This document shows positions 1 through 5,952 of a stretch of 7,078 nt of DNA, piece by piece. Positions within the stretch are counted from its first letter, which is position 1; each line of letters opens with the position of its first letter. The notes under the pieces were generated by a model. It saw only the letters and a list, made by a program, of their open reading frames with translations, did not search any database and was not told where the DNA came from. Both the position numbers and the translations under genes were made by a program. Source of the DNA: Oscillospiraceae bacterium. Its GTDB lineage: Bacteria > Bacillota_A > Clostridia > Oscillospirales > Oscillospiraceae. The stretch lies in assembly GCA_016302015.1 (NCBI GenBank), contig JAEDOJ010000075.1, positions 1 to 7,078 of the forward strand, written 5' to 3'.

Positions 1-1
1 C

Positions 2-37
2 GATCTGGTGTCCACCCTGCAAAAACTGATGAAATAG
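2..37 (+). CDS. 3' end of an upstream gene (C-terminal 11 residues)
   Basis: The frame starting at base 2 reads [11 protein letters not shown] and stops at TAG (35-37). It runs open to the window edge, and its stop lies against the copA ribosome binding site, as expected for the preceding gene of an operon. Copper-responsive repressors such as CsoR are often encoded directly before copA in Firmicutes and often end in a short amphipathic helix. That makes a regulator a reasonable guess, but 11 residues cannot establish a family. Real coding is likely from position and spacing; function is unknown. Confidence 0.5.
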   Translation, partial: DLVSTLQKLMK

Positions 38-41
38 GAGG
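36..41 (+). promoter_or_regulatory. Ribosome binding site of copA
   Basis: AGGAGG lies six bases before the ATG at 48 and overlaps the TAG stop of the upstream frame. This fixes the copA start and suggests translational coupling with the upstream gene. An out-of-frame ATG at 43-45 lies too close to the motif to be preferred. Confidence 0.8.
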
Positions 42-47
42 TATGGT

Positions 48-2558
48 ATGGAACTGTTTCAGGTTACGGGGATGACCTGCGCCGCCTGCAGCGCCAGAGT
101 GGAAAAAGCGGTTTCCAAAGTTCCGGGGGTATCGTCCTGCTCCGTGAGTCTGCTGACCAATTCCATGAGCGTGGAGGGCAGCGCAGCCACGGAGGAGATT
201 ATCGCTGCGGTGGAAAAGGCCGGTTACGGCGCTTCTCCCAAGGGAACAAAGCAGTTGCCCTCCCCGGAAGCGGCTCTGGAGGACAAGCAGACGCCGGCAC
301 TGAAGGGCCGCCTGGGGGCGTCCCTTGGGTTTTTGGCGGTTCTAATGTATGTGTCTATGGGGCATACCATGTGGGGCTGGCCGCTTCCCTCATGGTTTGA
401 AGGGAATCACATTGCGGTTGGATTAATGCAGCTGCTTCTGGCGGCCATTATCATGGTAATCAATCAGCAATTCTTCATCAGCGGCTTTAAGAGTCTGTGG
501 AATCGGTCTCCCAATATGGACACGCTGGTGGCAATGGGCTCCATGGCATCCTTTGTGTGGAGCGTCTATGTTCTTTTCGCCATGACTCATGCACAGCTTG
601 CGGGTGATGGAGAAGCAGTCATGGAATACAGGATGGACTTCTATTTTGAATCCGCAGCCATGATTCTGACCCTGATTACCGTGGGTAAAATGCTGGAGGC
701 TCGAAGCAAGGGGAAGACCACCGACGCCCTGAAGGGACTGATGAGGCTGGCTCCCAAGACGGCGGTTCTGGTGAAAAATGGTTCGGAGGTTGTTGTACCC
801 ATTGAACAGGTTCAAAAGGGTGACGTTTTTGTCGTCCGTCCCGGAGAGAGTATTCCCGTGGATGGCAGAATCCTCAGCGGGCATACTGCGGTGAACGAGT
901 CCGCCCTGACAGGAGAGAGCATTCCCGTAGATAAGACAGAAGGTGATTTGGTTTCCGCCGCCACCATCAATCAATCCGGCTTTCTGCGCTGTGAGGCCAC
1001 CAGAGTAGGGGAGGACACCACCCTTTCTCAGATCATTAAAATGGTCAGCGATGCGGCGGCGACCAAGGCGCCCATTGCAAAAATTGCGGATAAGGTTTCC
1101 GGCGTCTTTGTACCCGTGGTGATTGCCATTGCGGTTGTGACGATGGGAATCTGGCTGCTTGCGGGTCAGACCTTTGGATATGCGCTGGCAAGAGGGATTT
1201 CCGTGCTGGTCATCAGTTGCCCCTGTGCCCTGGGGCTGGCGACCCCGGTGGCTGTGATGGTTGGCAACGGCGTAGGCGCCAGAAACGGCATTCTTTTCAA
1301 AACAGCGGTTTCACTGGAGGAAGCAGGACGGATCCGGATTGTTGCGTTGGACAAAACCGGCACCATCACCAGCGGCGAACCGAAGGTAACGGACGTGCTC
1401 CCGGCGGAGGGAGTTACCGAGGAGGAACTTTTGCGGCTGGCGGCCTCGCTGGAGCAGAAAAGCGAGCATCCTCTGGCAAAGGCCATTGTGGAGCATGGGA
1501 AGAAAACCGGCACGTCCACAGCGGAGGTTATGGAATTTCAGGCGCTGCCCGGCAATGGTCTTTCTGCCATGCTGGATGGAGAGCCGCTGGTGGGCGGCAG
1601 TCTGAACTATATGGAAAAAAGGGTTATCCTTCCCGAAAAGATCAAAACGCTGGCACAGAAGCTGGCAGATCAGGGAAAAACACCTCTGTTTTTTGCCCTG
1701 GGTGAAAAGCTGTTGGGAATGATTTCCGTGGCGGACACCATGAAGGAGGACAGCCCTGCAGCGGTGCGGGAACTGCAGCAAATGGGTCTTCGGGTGGTCA
1801 TGCTGACCGGAGACAACGAAAGAACCGCCCGTGCCATTGGAGAACAGGCCGGGGTGGATGCGGTCTACGCAGGAGTCCTGCCCGACGGCAAAGCAGCGGT
1901 AATCCGACGGTTGAAGGAGCAGGGGAAGGTCGCCATGGTTGGCGACGGCATCAACGACGCACCGGCTCTGACCGGAGCGGATATTGGCATCGCCATTGGC
2001 GCCGGTACGGATGTTGCCATTGATGCGGCGGATGTGGTGCTCATGAAGAGCCGACTGTCTGATGTCCCGGCGGCGATCCGGCTCAGCCGGGCAACTGTGC
2101 GGAATATCCACGAAAATCTGTTCTGGGCGTTTTTCTATAACGTACTGTGCATCCCTCTGGCGGCGGGAATTTGGATTCCCATTTTCGGCTGGACGCTGAA
2201 TCCCATGCTCGGCGCCCTAGCCATGAGTTTGTCCAGCTTCTGCGTGGTGTCCAATGCCCTGCGATTGAATCTGTTTCAACTGCACAACGCAGGGAAGGAT
2301 CATAAAATCAAACAGGGAAAGCCTGTGGAAATCATCAAGGAGGAAGAACCTATGAAAACTCTGTATATTAAAGGTATGATGTGCGGGCACTGCTCCGCAC
2401 GGGTCAAGAAGGCGCTGGAAGCTGTGGAAGGCGTGGAAGAAGCCGTTGTCAGCCACGAAACCGGCACGGCGGTGGTTCACCTGACTGCCGACGTTTCCGA
2501 TGAAGTGCTGAAGAAGGCTGTGGAAGCGCAGGATTATCAGGTCACATCCATAGCATAA
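48..2558 (+). CDS. copA: Copper-exporting P1B-type ATPase CopA with N- and C-terminal metal-binding domains
   Basis: This 836-residue membrane pump uses ATP to export monovalent copper from the cytoplasm. Visible in order are an N-terminal heavy-metal-associated domain (residues 1-65, CAAC at 11-14) and hydrophobic helices from about residue 90. Next come the actuator motif TGES (288-291), the intramembrane copper site CPC (391-393) and the phosphorylation site DKTGT (Asp435). The nucleotide-binding HP pair (474-475) and the hinge GDGIND (632-637) follow. The CPC motif and the HP pair point to the Cu(I) subgroup. After the last membrane helices, a charged linker (about 750-768) leads to a second metal-binding domain with CGHC at 779-782. 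CopA proteins usually carry one or two such domains at the N-terminus, so this C-terminal copy looks like a fused CopZ chaperone. All catalytic motifs are intact. The start follows AGGAGG by six bases. A terminator-like hairpin follows the stop, so copA probably ends its transcription unit. Family assignment is very secure; copper rather than silver specificity is inferred from the motifs. Confidence 0.97.
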   Translation: MELFQVTGMTCAACSARVEKAVSKVPGVSSCSVSLLTNSMSVEGSAATEEIIAAVEKAGYGASPKGTKQLPSPEAALEDKQTPALKGRLGASLGFLAVLMYVSMGHTMWGWPLPSWFEGNHIAVGLMQLLLAAIIMVINQQFFISGFKSLWNRSPNMDTLVAMGSMASFVWSVYVLFAMTHAQLAGDGEAVMEYRMDFYFESAAMILTLITVGKMLEARSKGKTTDALKGLMRLAPKTAVLVKNGSEVVVPIEQVQKGDVFVVRPGESIPVDGRILSGHTAVNESALTGESIPVDKTEGDLVSAATINQSGFLRCEATRVGEDTTLSQIIKMVSDAAATKAPIAKIADKVSGVFVPVVIAIAVVTMGIWLLAGQTFGYALARGISVLVISCPCALGLATPVAVMVGNGVGARNGILFKTAVSLEEAGRIRIVALDKTGTITSGEPKVTDVLPAEGVTEEELLRLAASLEQKSEHPLAKAIVEHGKKTGTSTAEVMEFQALPGNGLSAMLDGEPLVGGSLNYMEKRVILPEKIKTLAQKLADQGKTPLFFALGEKLLGMISVADTMKEDSPAAVRELQQMGLRVVMLTGDNERTARAIGEQAGVDAVYAGVLPDGKAAVIRRLKEQGKVAMVGDGINDAPALTGADIGIAIGAGTDVAIDAADVVLMKSRLSDVPAAIRLSRATVRNIHENLFWAFFYNVLCIPLAAGIWIPIFGWTLNPMLGALAMSLSSFCVVSNALRLNLFQLHNAGKDHKIKQGKPVEIIKEEEPMKTLYIKGMMCGHCSARVKKALEAVEGVEEAVVSHETGTAVVHLTADVSDEVLKKAVEAQDYQVTSIA
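2337..2343 (+). promoter_or_regulatory. Internal Shine-Dalgarno-like site within copA
   Basis: AAGGAGG stands eight bases before an in-frame ATG (2352-2354), which is codon 769 of copA and the first residue of the C-terminal metal-binding domain. Strength and spacing match the genuine sites in this window at 36-41 and 2655-2661. The same bases encode Lys-Glu-Glu in the linker, so chance is possible; use as an initiation site is an inference. Confidence 0.45.
2352..2558 (+). CDS. Possible internally initiated CopZ-like copper chaperone, in frame within copA
   Basis: Starting at the internal ATG, the last 68 codons of copA would give a complete small heavy-metal-associated protein. It has the GMxCxxC motif (CGHC, residues 11-14 of this product) near the start and would fold as one beta-alpha-beta-beta-alpha-beta domain. 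Free CopZ chaperones are about this size (roughly 68-70 residues) and deliver Cu(I) to CopA. Escherichia coli copA is known to produce a chaperone from its own message, there by ribosomal frameshifting after the N-terminal domain. Here the route would be a second start at the 3' end. The domain itself is certain. Separate translation is a proposal resting on the Shine-Dalgarno motif and the domain boundary; it may exist only as the tail of CopA. Confidence 0.4.
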   Translation: MKTLYIKGMMCGHCSARVKKALEAVEGVEEAVVSHETGTAVVHLTADVSDEVLKKAVEAQDYQVTSIA

Positions 2559-2561
2559 AAA

Positions 2562-2614
2562 GGACTGGCTCACGATTCCGAAAAGGTGTCGTGAGCCGGT
2601 CCCATTTATTGACT
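2562..2614 (+). terminator. Probable intrinsic terminator after copA
   Basis: GGACTGGCTCACGA (2562-2575) pairs with TCGTGAGCCGGTCC (2589-2602), a 14-bp stem with one G-U pair and a 13-base loop, beginning four bases after the copA stop. The tail CATTTATTGACTTTT is only moderately T-rich, so termination may be incomplete. The T-rich tail overlaps the -35 box of the cobT promoter. Confidence 0.7.
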
Positions 2615-2644
2615 TTTGGGATTTACCTCTGTATAATTGAAGCA
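2609..2644 (+). promoter_or_regulatory. Sigma-A type promoter of the cobT operon
   Basis: TTGACT (2609-2614) and TATAAT (2632-2637) are separated by exactly 17 bases, with one mismatch to the vegetative consensus in total. Transcription would begin near 2643-2645, leaving a leader of about 25 bases before the cobT ATG. That is far too short for a cobalamin riboswitch, so the operon appears to be expressed from a plain strong promoter. Recognised by consensus and position only. Confidence 0.75.
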
Positions 2645-2654
2645 ATAACTGTAC

Positions 2655-2661
2655 GAGGAGG
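2655..2661 (+). promoter_or_regulatory. Ribosome binding site of cobT
   Basis: GAGGAGG is seven bases before the ATG at 2669. This decides the cobT start. The open frame continues upstream to 2591, but that extension would run through the promoter and part of the terminator hairpin. Confidence 0.8.
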
Positions 2662-2668
2662 AAACTCC

Positions 2669-3730
2669 ATGACACTTGCGGAAGTGATAGAAAAAATTAC
2701 GCCGCCTGATGAGTTGATGCGGCGGGAATGCCTTCGCCGCTGGGATCAGGTGGCAAAACCGTTACATAGCTTGGGCCTGTTGGAAACACTCACCGCCCAA
2801 ATCGCAGGAATCCAGCGTACGGATCTGCCCCATGTCAAGAAACGGCGGGTGCTGGTATTCTGCGCCGATAACGGGGTAGTGTCCGAGGGCGTGACCCAAT
2901 CCGACAGCTCTGTGACTGCCGCCGTTGCGGAAAGCATCGCCGGGGGCTGCTCCAATGTAAACCTGATGGCGGCCTCTGCGGGAGCGGAGGTGGAGGCCTG
3001 GGATGTGGGGATGGACAGGGATGTAACCCATCCGTTGCTGCACCGCTGTAAGAGAGCTTACGGCACCCGGAATCTGGCGGTGGAGCCTGCCATGACCAGA
3101 GAAGAGGCGGTGTTTGCCCTGGAAGCCGGTATCCATGGGGTAGAGCAGGCAGCAAAAGACGGCTGCGACCTTCTTTTGGCGGGAGAAATGGGCATCGGGA
3201 ACACCACCACAGCCGCCGCCATTATCTGCTGTCTGCTGGATCAGAAGCCGGAGGATATCGTGGGTCGAGGCTCCGGCCTGTCAAACGAAGGACTGAGACG
3301 AAAGATCAGGGCCATTGAGCGGGGACTTGCACAGAACAAGCCAAATCCGGAAGATCCTTTGGATGTGCTTTCAAAAATGGGCGGCTTTGACATTGCCGCC
3401 ATGTGCGGCGCATACCTGGCCTGCGGGGCCCTGCATATCCCTGTGATTCTGGACGGCGCCATCTCCGGAGCCGCCGCACTCCTTGCTTCCCGGTTTGCCC
3501 CGGACAGCGTGGGAACCTTCCTGCCCTCCCATGTCAGCGGCGAGCCCTGCGGAAAGCTGGTGCTGGAGGCGCTGCATTTGAAAGCGCCGATCTGTGCGGG
3601 GCTTGCTCTGGGCGAGGGAACCGGTGCGGTGGCTCTGCTGCCTCTGTTGGACATGGCGCTGGCGGTTTATTATGGCGGTCACAGCTTTGATTCCATCGGT
3701 GTGGAAGCCTATGAGGAGCAGTCGGAATGA
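2669..3730 (+). CDS. cobT: Nicotinate-nucleotide:dimethylbenzimidazole phosphoribosyltransferase CobT
   Basis: CobT transfers the ribose phosphate of nicotinate mononucleotide to a lower-ligand base, giving an alpha-riboside 5'-phosphate such as alpha-ribazole phosphate for cobamide nucleotide-loop assembly. It is a soluble enzyme of 353 residues, the normal family length (about 350). Visible signatures are the ADNGVVSEGVTQ segment (66-77), the phosphate-binding motif GEMGIGNTT (172-180) and the C-terminal EGTGA with Glu316. Glu316 corresponds to the catalytic Glu317 of the Salmonella enzyme. Where Salmonella CobT has a base-contacting Gln (Gln88), my by-eye alignment puts Ser80, so base preference may differ. 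The gene is first in the operon and ends in an ATGA overlap with cobU. Family assignment is very secure; the actual base used cannot be read from the sequence. Confidence 0.95.
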   Translation: MTLAEVIEKITPPDELMRRECLRRWDQVAKPLHSLGLLETLTAQIAGIQRTDLPHVKKRRVLVFCADNGVVSEGVTQSDSSVTAAVAESIAGGCSNVNLMAASAGAEVEAWDVGMDRDVTHPLLHRCKRAYGTRNLAVEPAMTREEAVFALEAGIHGVEQAAKDGCDLLLAGEMGIGNTTTAAAIICCLLDQKPEDIVGRGSGLSNEGLRRKIRAIERGLAQNKPNPEDPLDVLSKMGGFDIAAMCGAYLACGALHIPVILDGAISGAAALLASRFAPDSVGTFLPSHVSGEPCGKLVLEALHLKAPICAGLALGEGTGAVALLPLLDMALAVYYGGHSFDSIGVEAYEEQSE

Positions 3731-4245
3731 TTGTATTGATCACCGGTGGAAGCGGCAGCGGAAAATCCGCTCTGGCAGAGCAGGTCGTTTCTGCCTTGGG
3801 CGGGAAGCTGATCTATCTGGCCACTATGCCCATATGGACGGAGGAAGACCGGAAAAAGGTGGAACGCCACCACAAGCTCCGTGCAGGCCGGGGCTTTGAA
3901 ACCATAGAGCGGCAGAATCGACTGGAGCCTCTGCCGGAAGAAACAGACACGGTGCTTCTGGAATGCCTGTCCACCTTCACCGCAAACCGAATGTTCTCCG
4001 GGGAAGCCTGTGAGGATTGGGAAAACCGGCTCTGGACGGAACTGCAGGCGCTCCTGCACAGAAAAGGACATACTGTCATTGTTTCCGCGGAGACCGGGGG
4101 AGACGGAGCTGTTTATCCCGAAGAAACAGAACGATACCGGCAGGTGCTGGCGGGACTGAACCGCCGTCTTGCACAGACAGCGGATGCGGTGGCGGAAAGC
4201 GTCTGCGGCATTCCCGTTGTGATGAAAGGAAAACTCCCATGCTGA
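3727..4245 (+). CDS. cobU: Bifunctional adenosylcobinamide kinase / adenosylcobinamide-phosphate guanylyltransferase CobU
   Basis: CobU phosphorylates adenosylcobinamide and then transfers GMP to it, forming the adenosylcobinamide-GDP used by CobS. The 172-residue protein is close to the usual 170-185. It has an intact Walker A loop, GGSGSGKS (7-14), and the strand-end YLAT (30-33). His48-His49 in ERHHKLR align with the guanylylated His46 region of the Salmonella enzyme. LLECL (77-81) and the C-terminal CGIPVVMKG also fit the family. The segment at 120-140 (SAETGGDGAVYPEET) follows the NEVxSDG style of clostridial CobUs rather than the enterobacterial NEVGMGIVP. The usual Asn of that motif is Ala121 here, while Glu122 is kept. 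The start overlaps the cobT stop (ATGA) and the stop overlaps the cobS start by seven bases, suggesting translational coupling. Assignment is secure. Confidence 0.93.
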   Translation: MIVLITGGSGSGKSALAEQVVSALGGKLIYLATMPIWTEEDRKKVERHHKLRAGRGFETIERQNRLEPLPEETDTVLLECLSTFTANRMFSGEACEDWENRLWTELQALLHRKGHTVIVSAETGGDGAVYPEETERYRQVLAGLNRRLAQTADAVAESVCGIPVVMKGKLPC

Positions 4246-4997
4246 AGAGCTTTTGTATTGCGTTTTCCACCTATTCCCGGATTCCCATGCCGAGGGTGGA
4301 GTGGAACGAGAAAAATATGCGCTGGGCGGTCTGCTATTTCCCTCTGGTGGGCGCGGTGATCGGCGGACTGGAAATCGGGTGGTTCTATCTGGCGGGGCTG
4401 TTAAAGCTTTCCAACCTGCTGTACGGTGCGGTGGCAGCGGCGCTGCCAATTTTGATTTCCGGAGGTATCCATCTGGACGGCTTTTGTGATACGGTGGACG
4501 CTTTGTCCTCCCATCAGACCAGAGAACGAATGCTGGAAATTCTGAAAGACCCCCACACAGGGGCGTTTGCCATTATTTTCTGCGGCGTTTGGCTGATGGT
4601 CTATTTCGGCGGCTGGTGCTCGGTGGGAAAAGCGGAAGGGGTTGCGCTGGCAGGCATCGGCTTTGTCCTCTCCAGAGCCTTGAGCAGTCTGGCGCTGACC
4701 AATTGGCAGTGCGCCAGAAAAAACGGAATGCTTCGATCCTTTGCGGACACCGCCGCAAGGCGGGGCGTGACCGGGACGATGATCGTCTATCTCATTTTGT
4801 GTCTGGGCGGCCTCATTGCGGTGCAGCCCCTTCGGGGCGGCCTTGTGATCGGGGTCAATGGGCTGATTTTTCTGTATTATCGTCTGATTTCCTACAAAAA
4901 ATTCGGCGGGGTGACCGGTGATCTGGCCGGTTGGTTTACCCAGCTTGCGGAATTGGGCACCATCCTGACGGTTGCGCTGACGGAGGCGGTTTTATGA
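4239..4997 (+). CDS. cobS: Adenosylcobinamide-GDP ribazoletransferase (cobalamin synthase) CobS
   Basis: CobS is an integral membrane enzyme that joins adenosylcobinamide-GDP to the alpha-riboside phosphate made by CobT, giving the cobamide 5'-phosphate. The chosen ATG, inside the cobU end and preceded by AAAGGA eight bases upstream, gives 252 residues, near the family norm of about 250. A longer reading from 4017 would overlap cobU extensively and is rejected. Key motifs are the N-terminal FSTYSRIPMP, the metal-binding DGFCDTVD (80-87) and KDPHTG (103-108). Several hydrophobic helices follow, for example around 115-135, 180-200 and 205-220. The stop forms an ATGA overlap with the next gene. 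Both acidic signatures are complete, so the enzyme should be active. Confidence 0.95.
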   Translation: MLKSFCIAFSTYSRIPMPRVEWNEKNMRWAVCYFPLVGAVIGGLEIGWFYLAGLLKLSNLLYGAVAAALPILISGGIHLDGFCDTVDALSSHQTRERMLEILKDPHTGAFAIIFCGVWLMVYFGGWCSVGKAEGVALAGIGFVLSRALSSLALTNWQCARKNGMLRSFADTAARRGVTGTMIVYLILCLGGLIAVQPLRGGLVIGVNGLIFLYYRLISYKKFGGVTGDLAGWFTQLAELGTILTVALTEAVL

Positions 4998-5356
4998 AGC
5001 TGTATATTGGAGCAAAGGGAAGCGGACAGGCAGAGCTGGCCTTCAGGGAAACCGGCGTGGTGCCGGAGGTCTGCACCCCGGAGGAATGCTTCGAAAAAAA
5101 AGGAATTCAGGATTTTCACGAGGTGATTCGTCAGGTTTTAACGGCGGAGGGAGATGCCCAGAGCTTTGCAAAGGAACTGGCGAAAAAAAATCCCAAAGCT
5201 GTGATTGTCAGCGACGAGATCGGCATGGGAGTTGTGCCCATGGAACGGTTTGACCGCCGATGGAGAGAGGAAACAGGGCGGGCGTTGTGTATTTTGGCGC
5301 AGAAGGCAGACCGGGTAGTACGGGTGACCTGCGGCATCGGACAGGTGATCAAATGA
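4994..5356 (+). CDS. Short CobU-like protein with degenerate P-loop, unknown exact role
   Basis: This 120-residue protein resembles CobU at both ends but lacks the middle. The N-terminus KLYIGAKGSGQAELA matches the CobU opening, but the Walker A Lys-Ser is Gln12-Ala13, so ATP/GTP phosphate binding should be impaired. The segment carrying the guanylylated histidine is missing. The C-terminal half, with SDEIGMGVVP (73-82), RRWREETGR (88-96), ADRVVRV (105-111) and GIGQVIK (114-120), closely follows the enterobacterial-type CobU end. That style is absent from the full-length CobU encoded two genes upstream. The gene starts in an ATGA overlap with cobS, has GGAGG seven bases before its ATG, and overlaps cobC by four bases, so it is a maintained operon member rather than debris. 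CobU is known to form multimers, so an accessory subunit or regulator of CobU is plausible, but this is inference. Automatic pipelines may label it as the bifunctional enzyme, which the missing residues do not support. Confidence 0.85.
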   Translation: MKLYIGAKGSGQAELAFRETGVVPEVCTPEECFEKKGIQDFHEVIRQVLTAEGDAQSFAKELAKKNPKAVIVSDEIGMGVVPMERFDRRWREETGRALCILAQKADRVVRVTCGIGQVIK

Positions 5357-5919
5357 CGCGGGAGGTTGTTCTGATTCGCCACGGGATGACGGCGGGAAAT
5401 CTGTGGAAAAGGTATATCGGAAGTACGGACGAGCCGCTCTGCCCGGAGGGGATCGCTTTTTTGCAAGGGCTATCCTACCCGGTTACAGATAGAGTGTACG
5501 TCACCCGGCGGCTTCGCACCCGGCAGACGGCGGAGCTTCTCTTTCCCGGTGCGGAACAGGTGATTGTTCCCGGTCTGGAAGAGATGAATTTTGGCATTTT
5601 TGAAGGAAAATCCTAAGAGGAGCTGAAAGAAACCCCGGAGTACCAGGTCTGGCTGAACACTAACGGGGAGGGAAGCATCCCGCAGGGAGAATGCAAAAAG
5701 GACTTTTGCAACCGCTGTGAAAATGCCTTCAAGACCCTTATGGAACAGGAAACCGCACAACGAGTGGTCTTTGTGGTTCATGGGGGAACCATCATGGCTC
5801 TGCTGTGGAGGTTGGGCCTTCCCCGGAGGGACTATTATCATTGGCAGGTCAAAAATGGTCAGGGCTTTGTCCTGGACTGGGACGGAAGCCAACTTATTTA
5901 TAAAGGGAAAACCCCGTAA
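5353..5919 (+). pseudogene. cobC: cobC, alpha-ribazole phosphatase, interrupted by an in-frame TAA at codon 88
   Basis: CobC belongs to the histidine phosphatase (phosphoglycerate-mutase-like) superfamily and removes the 5'-phosphate in the final cobamide assembly step. The first 87 residues contain the catalytic LIRHGMT (His10), the TRRLRTRQTAE segment and EEMNFGIFEGKS. Codon 88 (5614-5616) is TAA, where relatives often have Tyr in GKSYEEL. The same frame then continues without shift or further stop for 100 codons: EELKETPEYQVW, then VVFVVHGGT with the second catalytic histidine (His143), ending at TAA 5917-5919. Total length of 188 codons fits the family (about 190-200). One base change from TAT or TAC explains the stop. 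The 87-residue product would lack the second histidine and should be inactive. Alternatives are a sequencing or assembly error, or readthrough; the codon context shows no recognised readthrough signal. The start overlaps the preceding gene by four bases. Confidence 0.88.
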
Positions 5920-5941
5920 GAACATCTGCTCTTACGGGGTT
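5910..5941. terminator. Bidirectional intrinsic terminator between cobC and dpaL
   Basis: AACCCCGTAAGA (5910-5921) and TCTTACGGGGTT (5930-5941) form a perfect 12-bp stem with an 8-base loop. The cobC stop codon lies inside the left arm. On the minus strand the stem is followed by a T-rich run (TTCCCTTTATA), and the hairpin starts 11 bases beyond the dpaL stop, so it serves dpaL well. On the plus strand the following bases are less T-rich, so it may be weaker for the cob operon. Confidence 0.8.
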
Positions 5942-5952
5942 ACAATGTCTGA

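Noticed and set aside
234..244. CCCAAGG after the first metal-binding domain of copA, resembling the slippery site that yields CopA(Z) in E. coli
   Set aside because: The match to a slippery heptamer is imperfect. A -1 shift does not meet a prompt stop, and +1 runs about 20 codons, so a clean short chaperone product is not predicted.
1311..2111. Long open frame (266 codons) on the minus strand inside copA
   Set aside because: It lies antisense to a fully conserved ATPase region with all catalytic motifs. The translation is His/Arg/Gln-rich without recognisable domains, and no ribosome binding site stands out. It is a shadow of copA codon bias, as are the other antisense frames in copA and the cob genes.
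2591..2668. N-terminal extension of cobT upstream of the ATG at 2669
   Set aside because: The extension would run through the right arm of the terminator hairpin and the promoter, and lacks similarity to CobT. The ATG at 2669 has GAGGAGG at ideal spacing and gives the normal family length.
2638..2668. Cobalamin riboswitch before cobT
   Set aside because: The leader after the promoter is about 25 bases, and no B12-box-like element was seen in the 110-base intergenic region.
4017..4238. N-terminal extension of cobS inside cobU
   Set aside because: It overlaps conserved cobU coding sequence and reads as an Arg/Gly/Cys-rich stretch. CobS homology starts at MLKSFCIAFSTYSRIPMP at 4239.
5614..5616. 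Alternative genetic code in which TAA is sense
   Set aside because: TAA is used as the ordinary stop of copA, dpaL and the end of cobC itself, so genome-wide reassignment is not supported.
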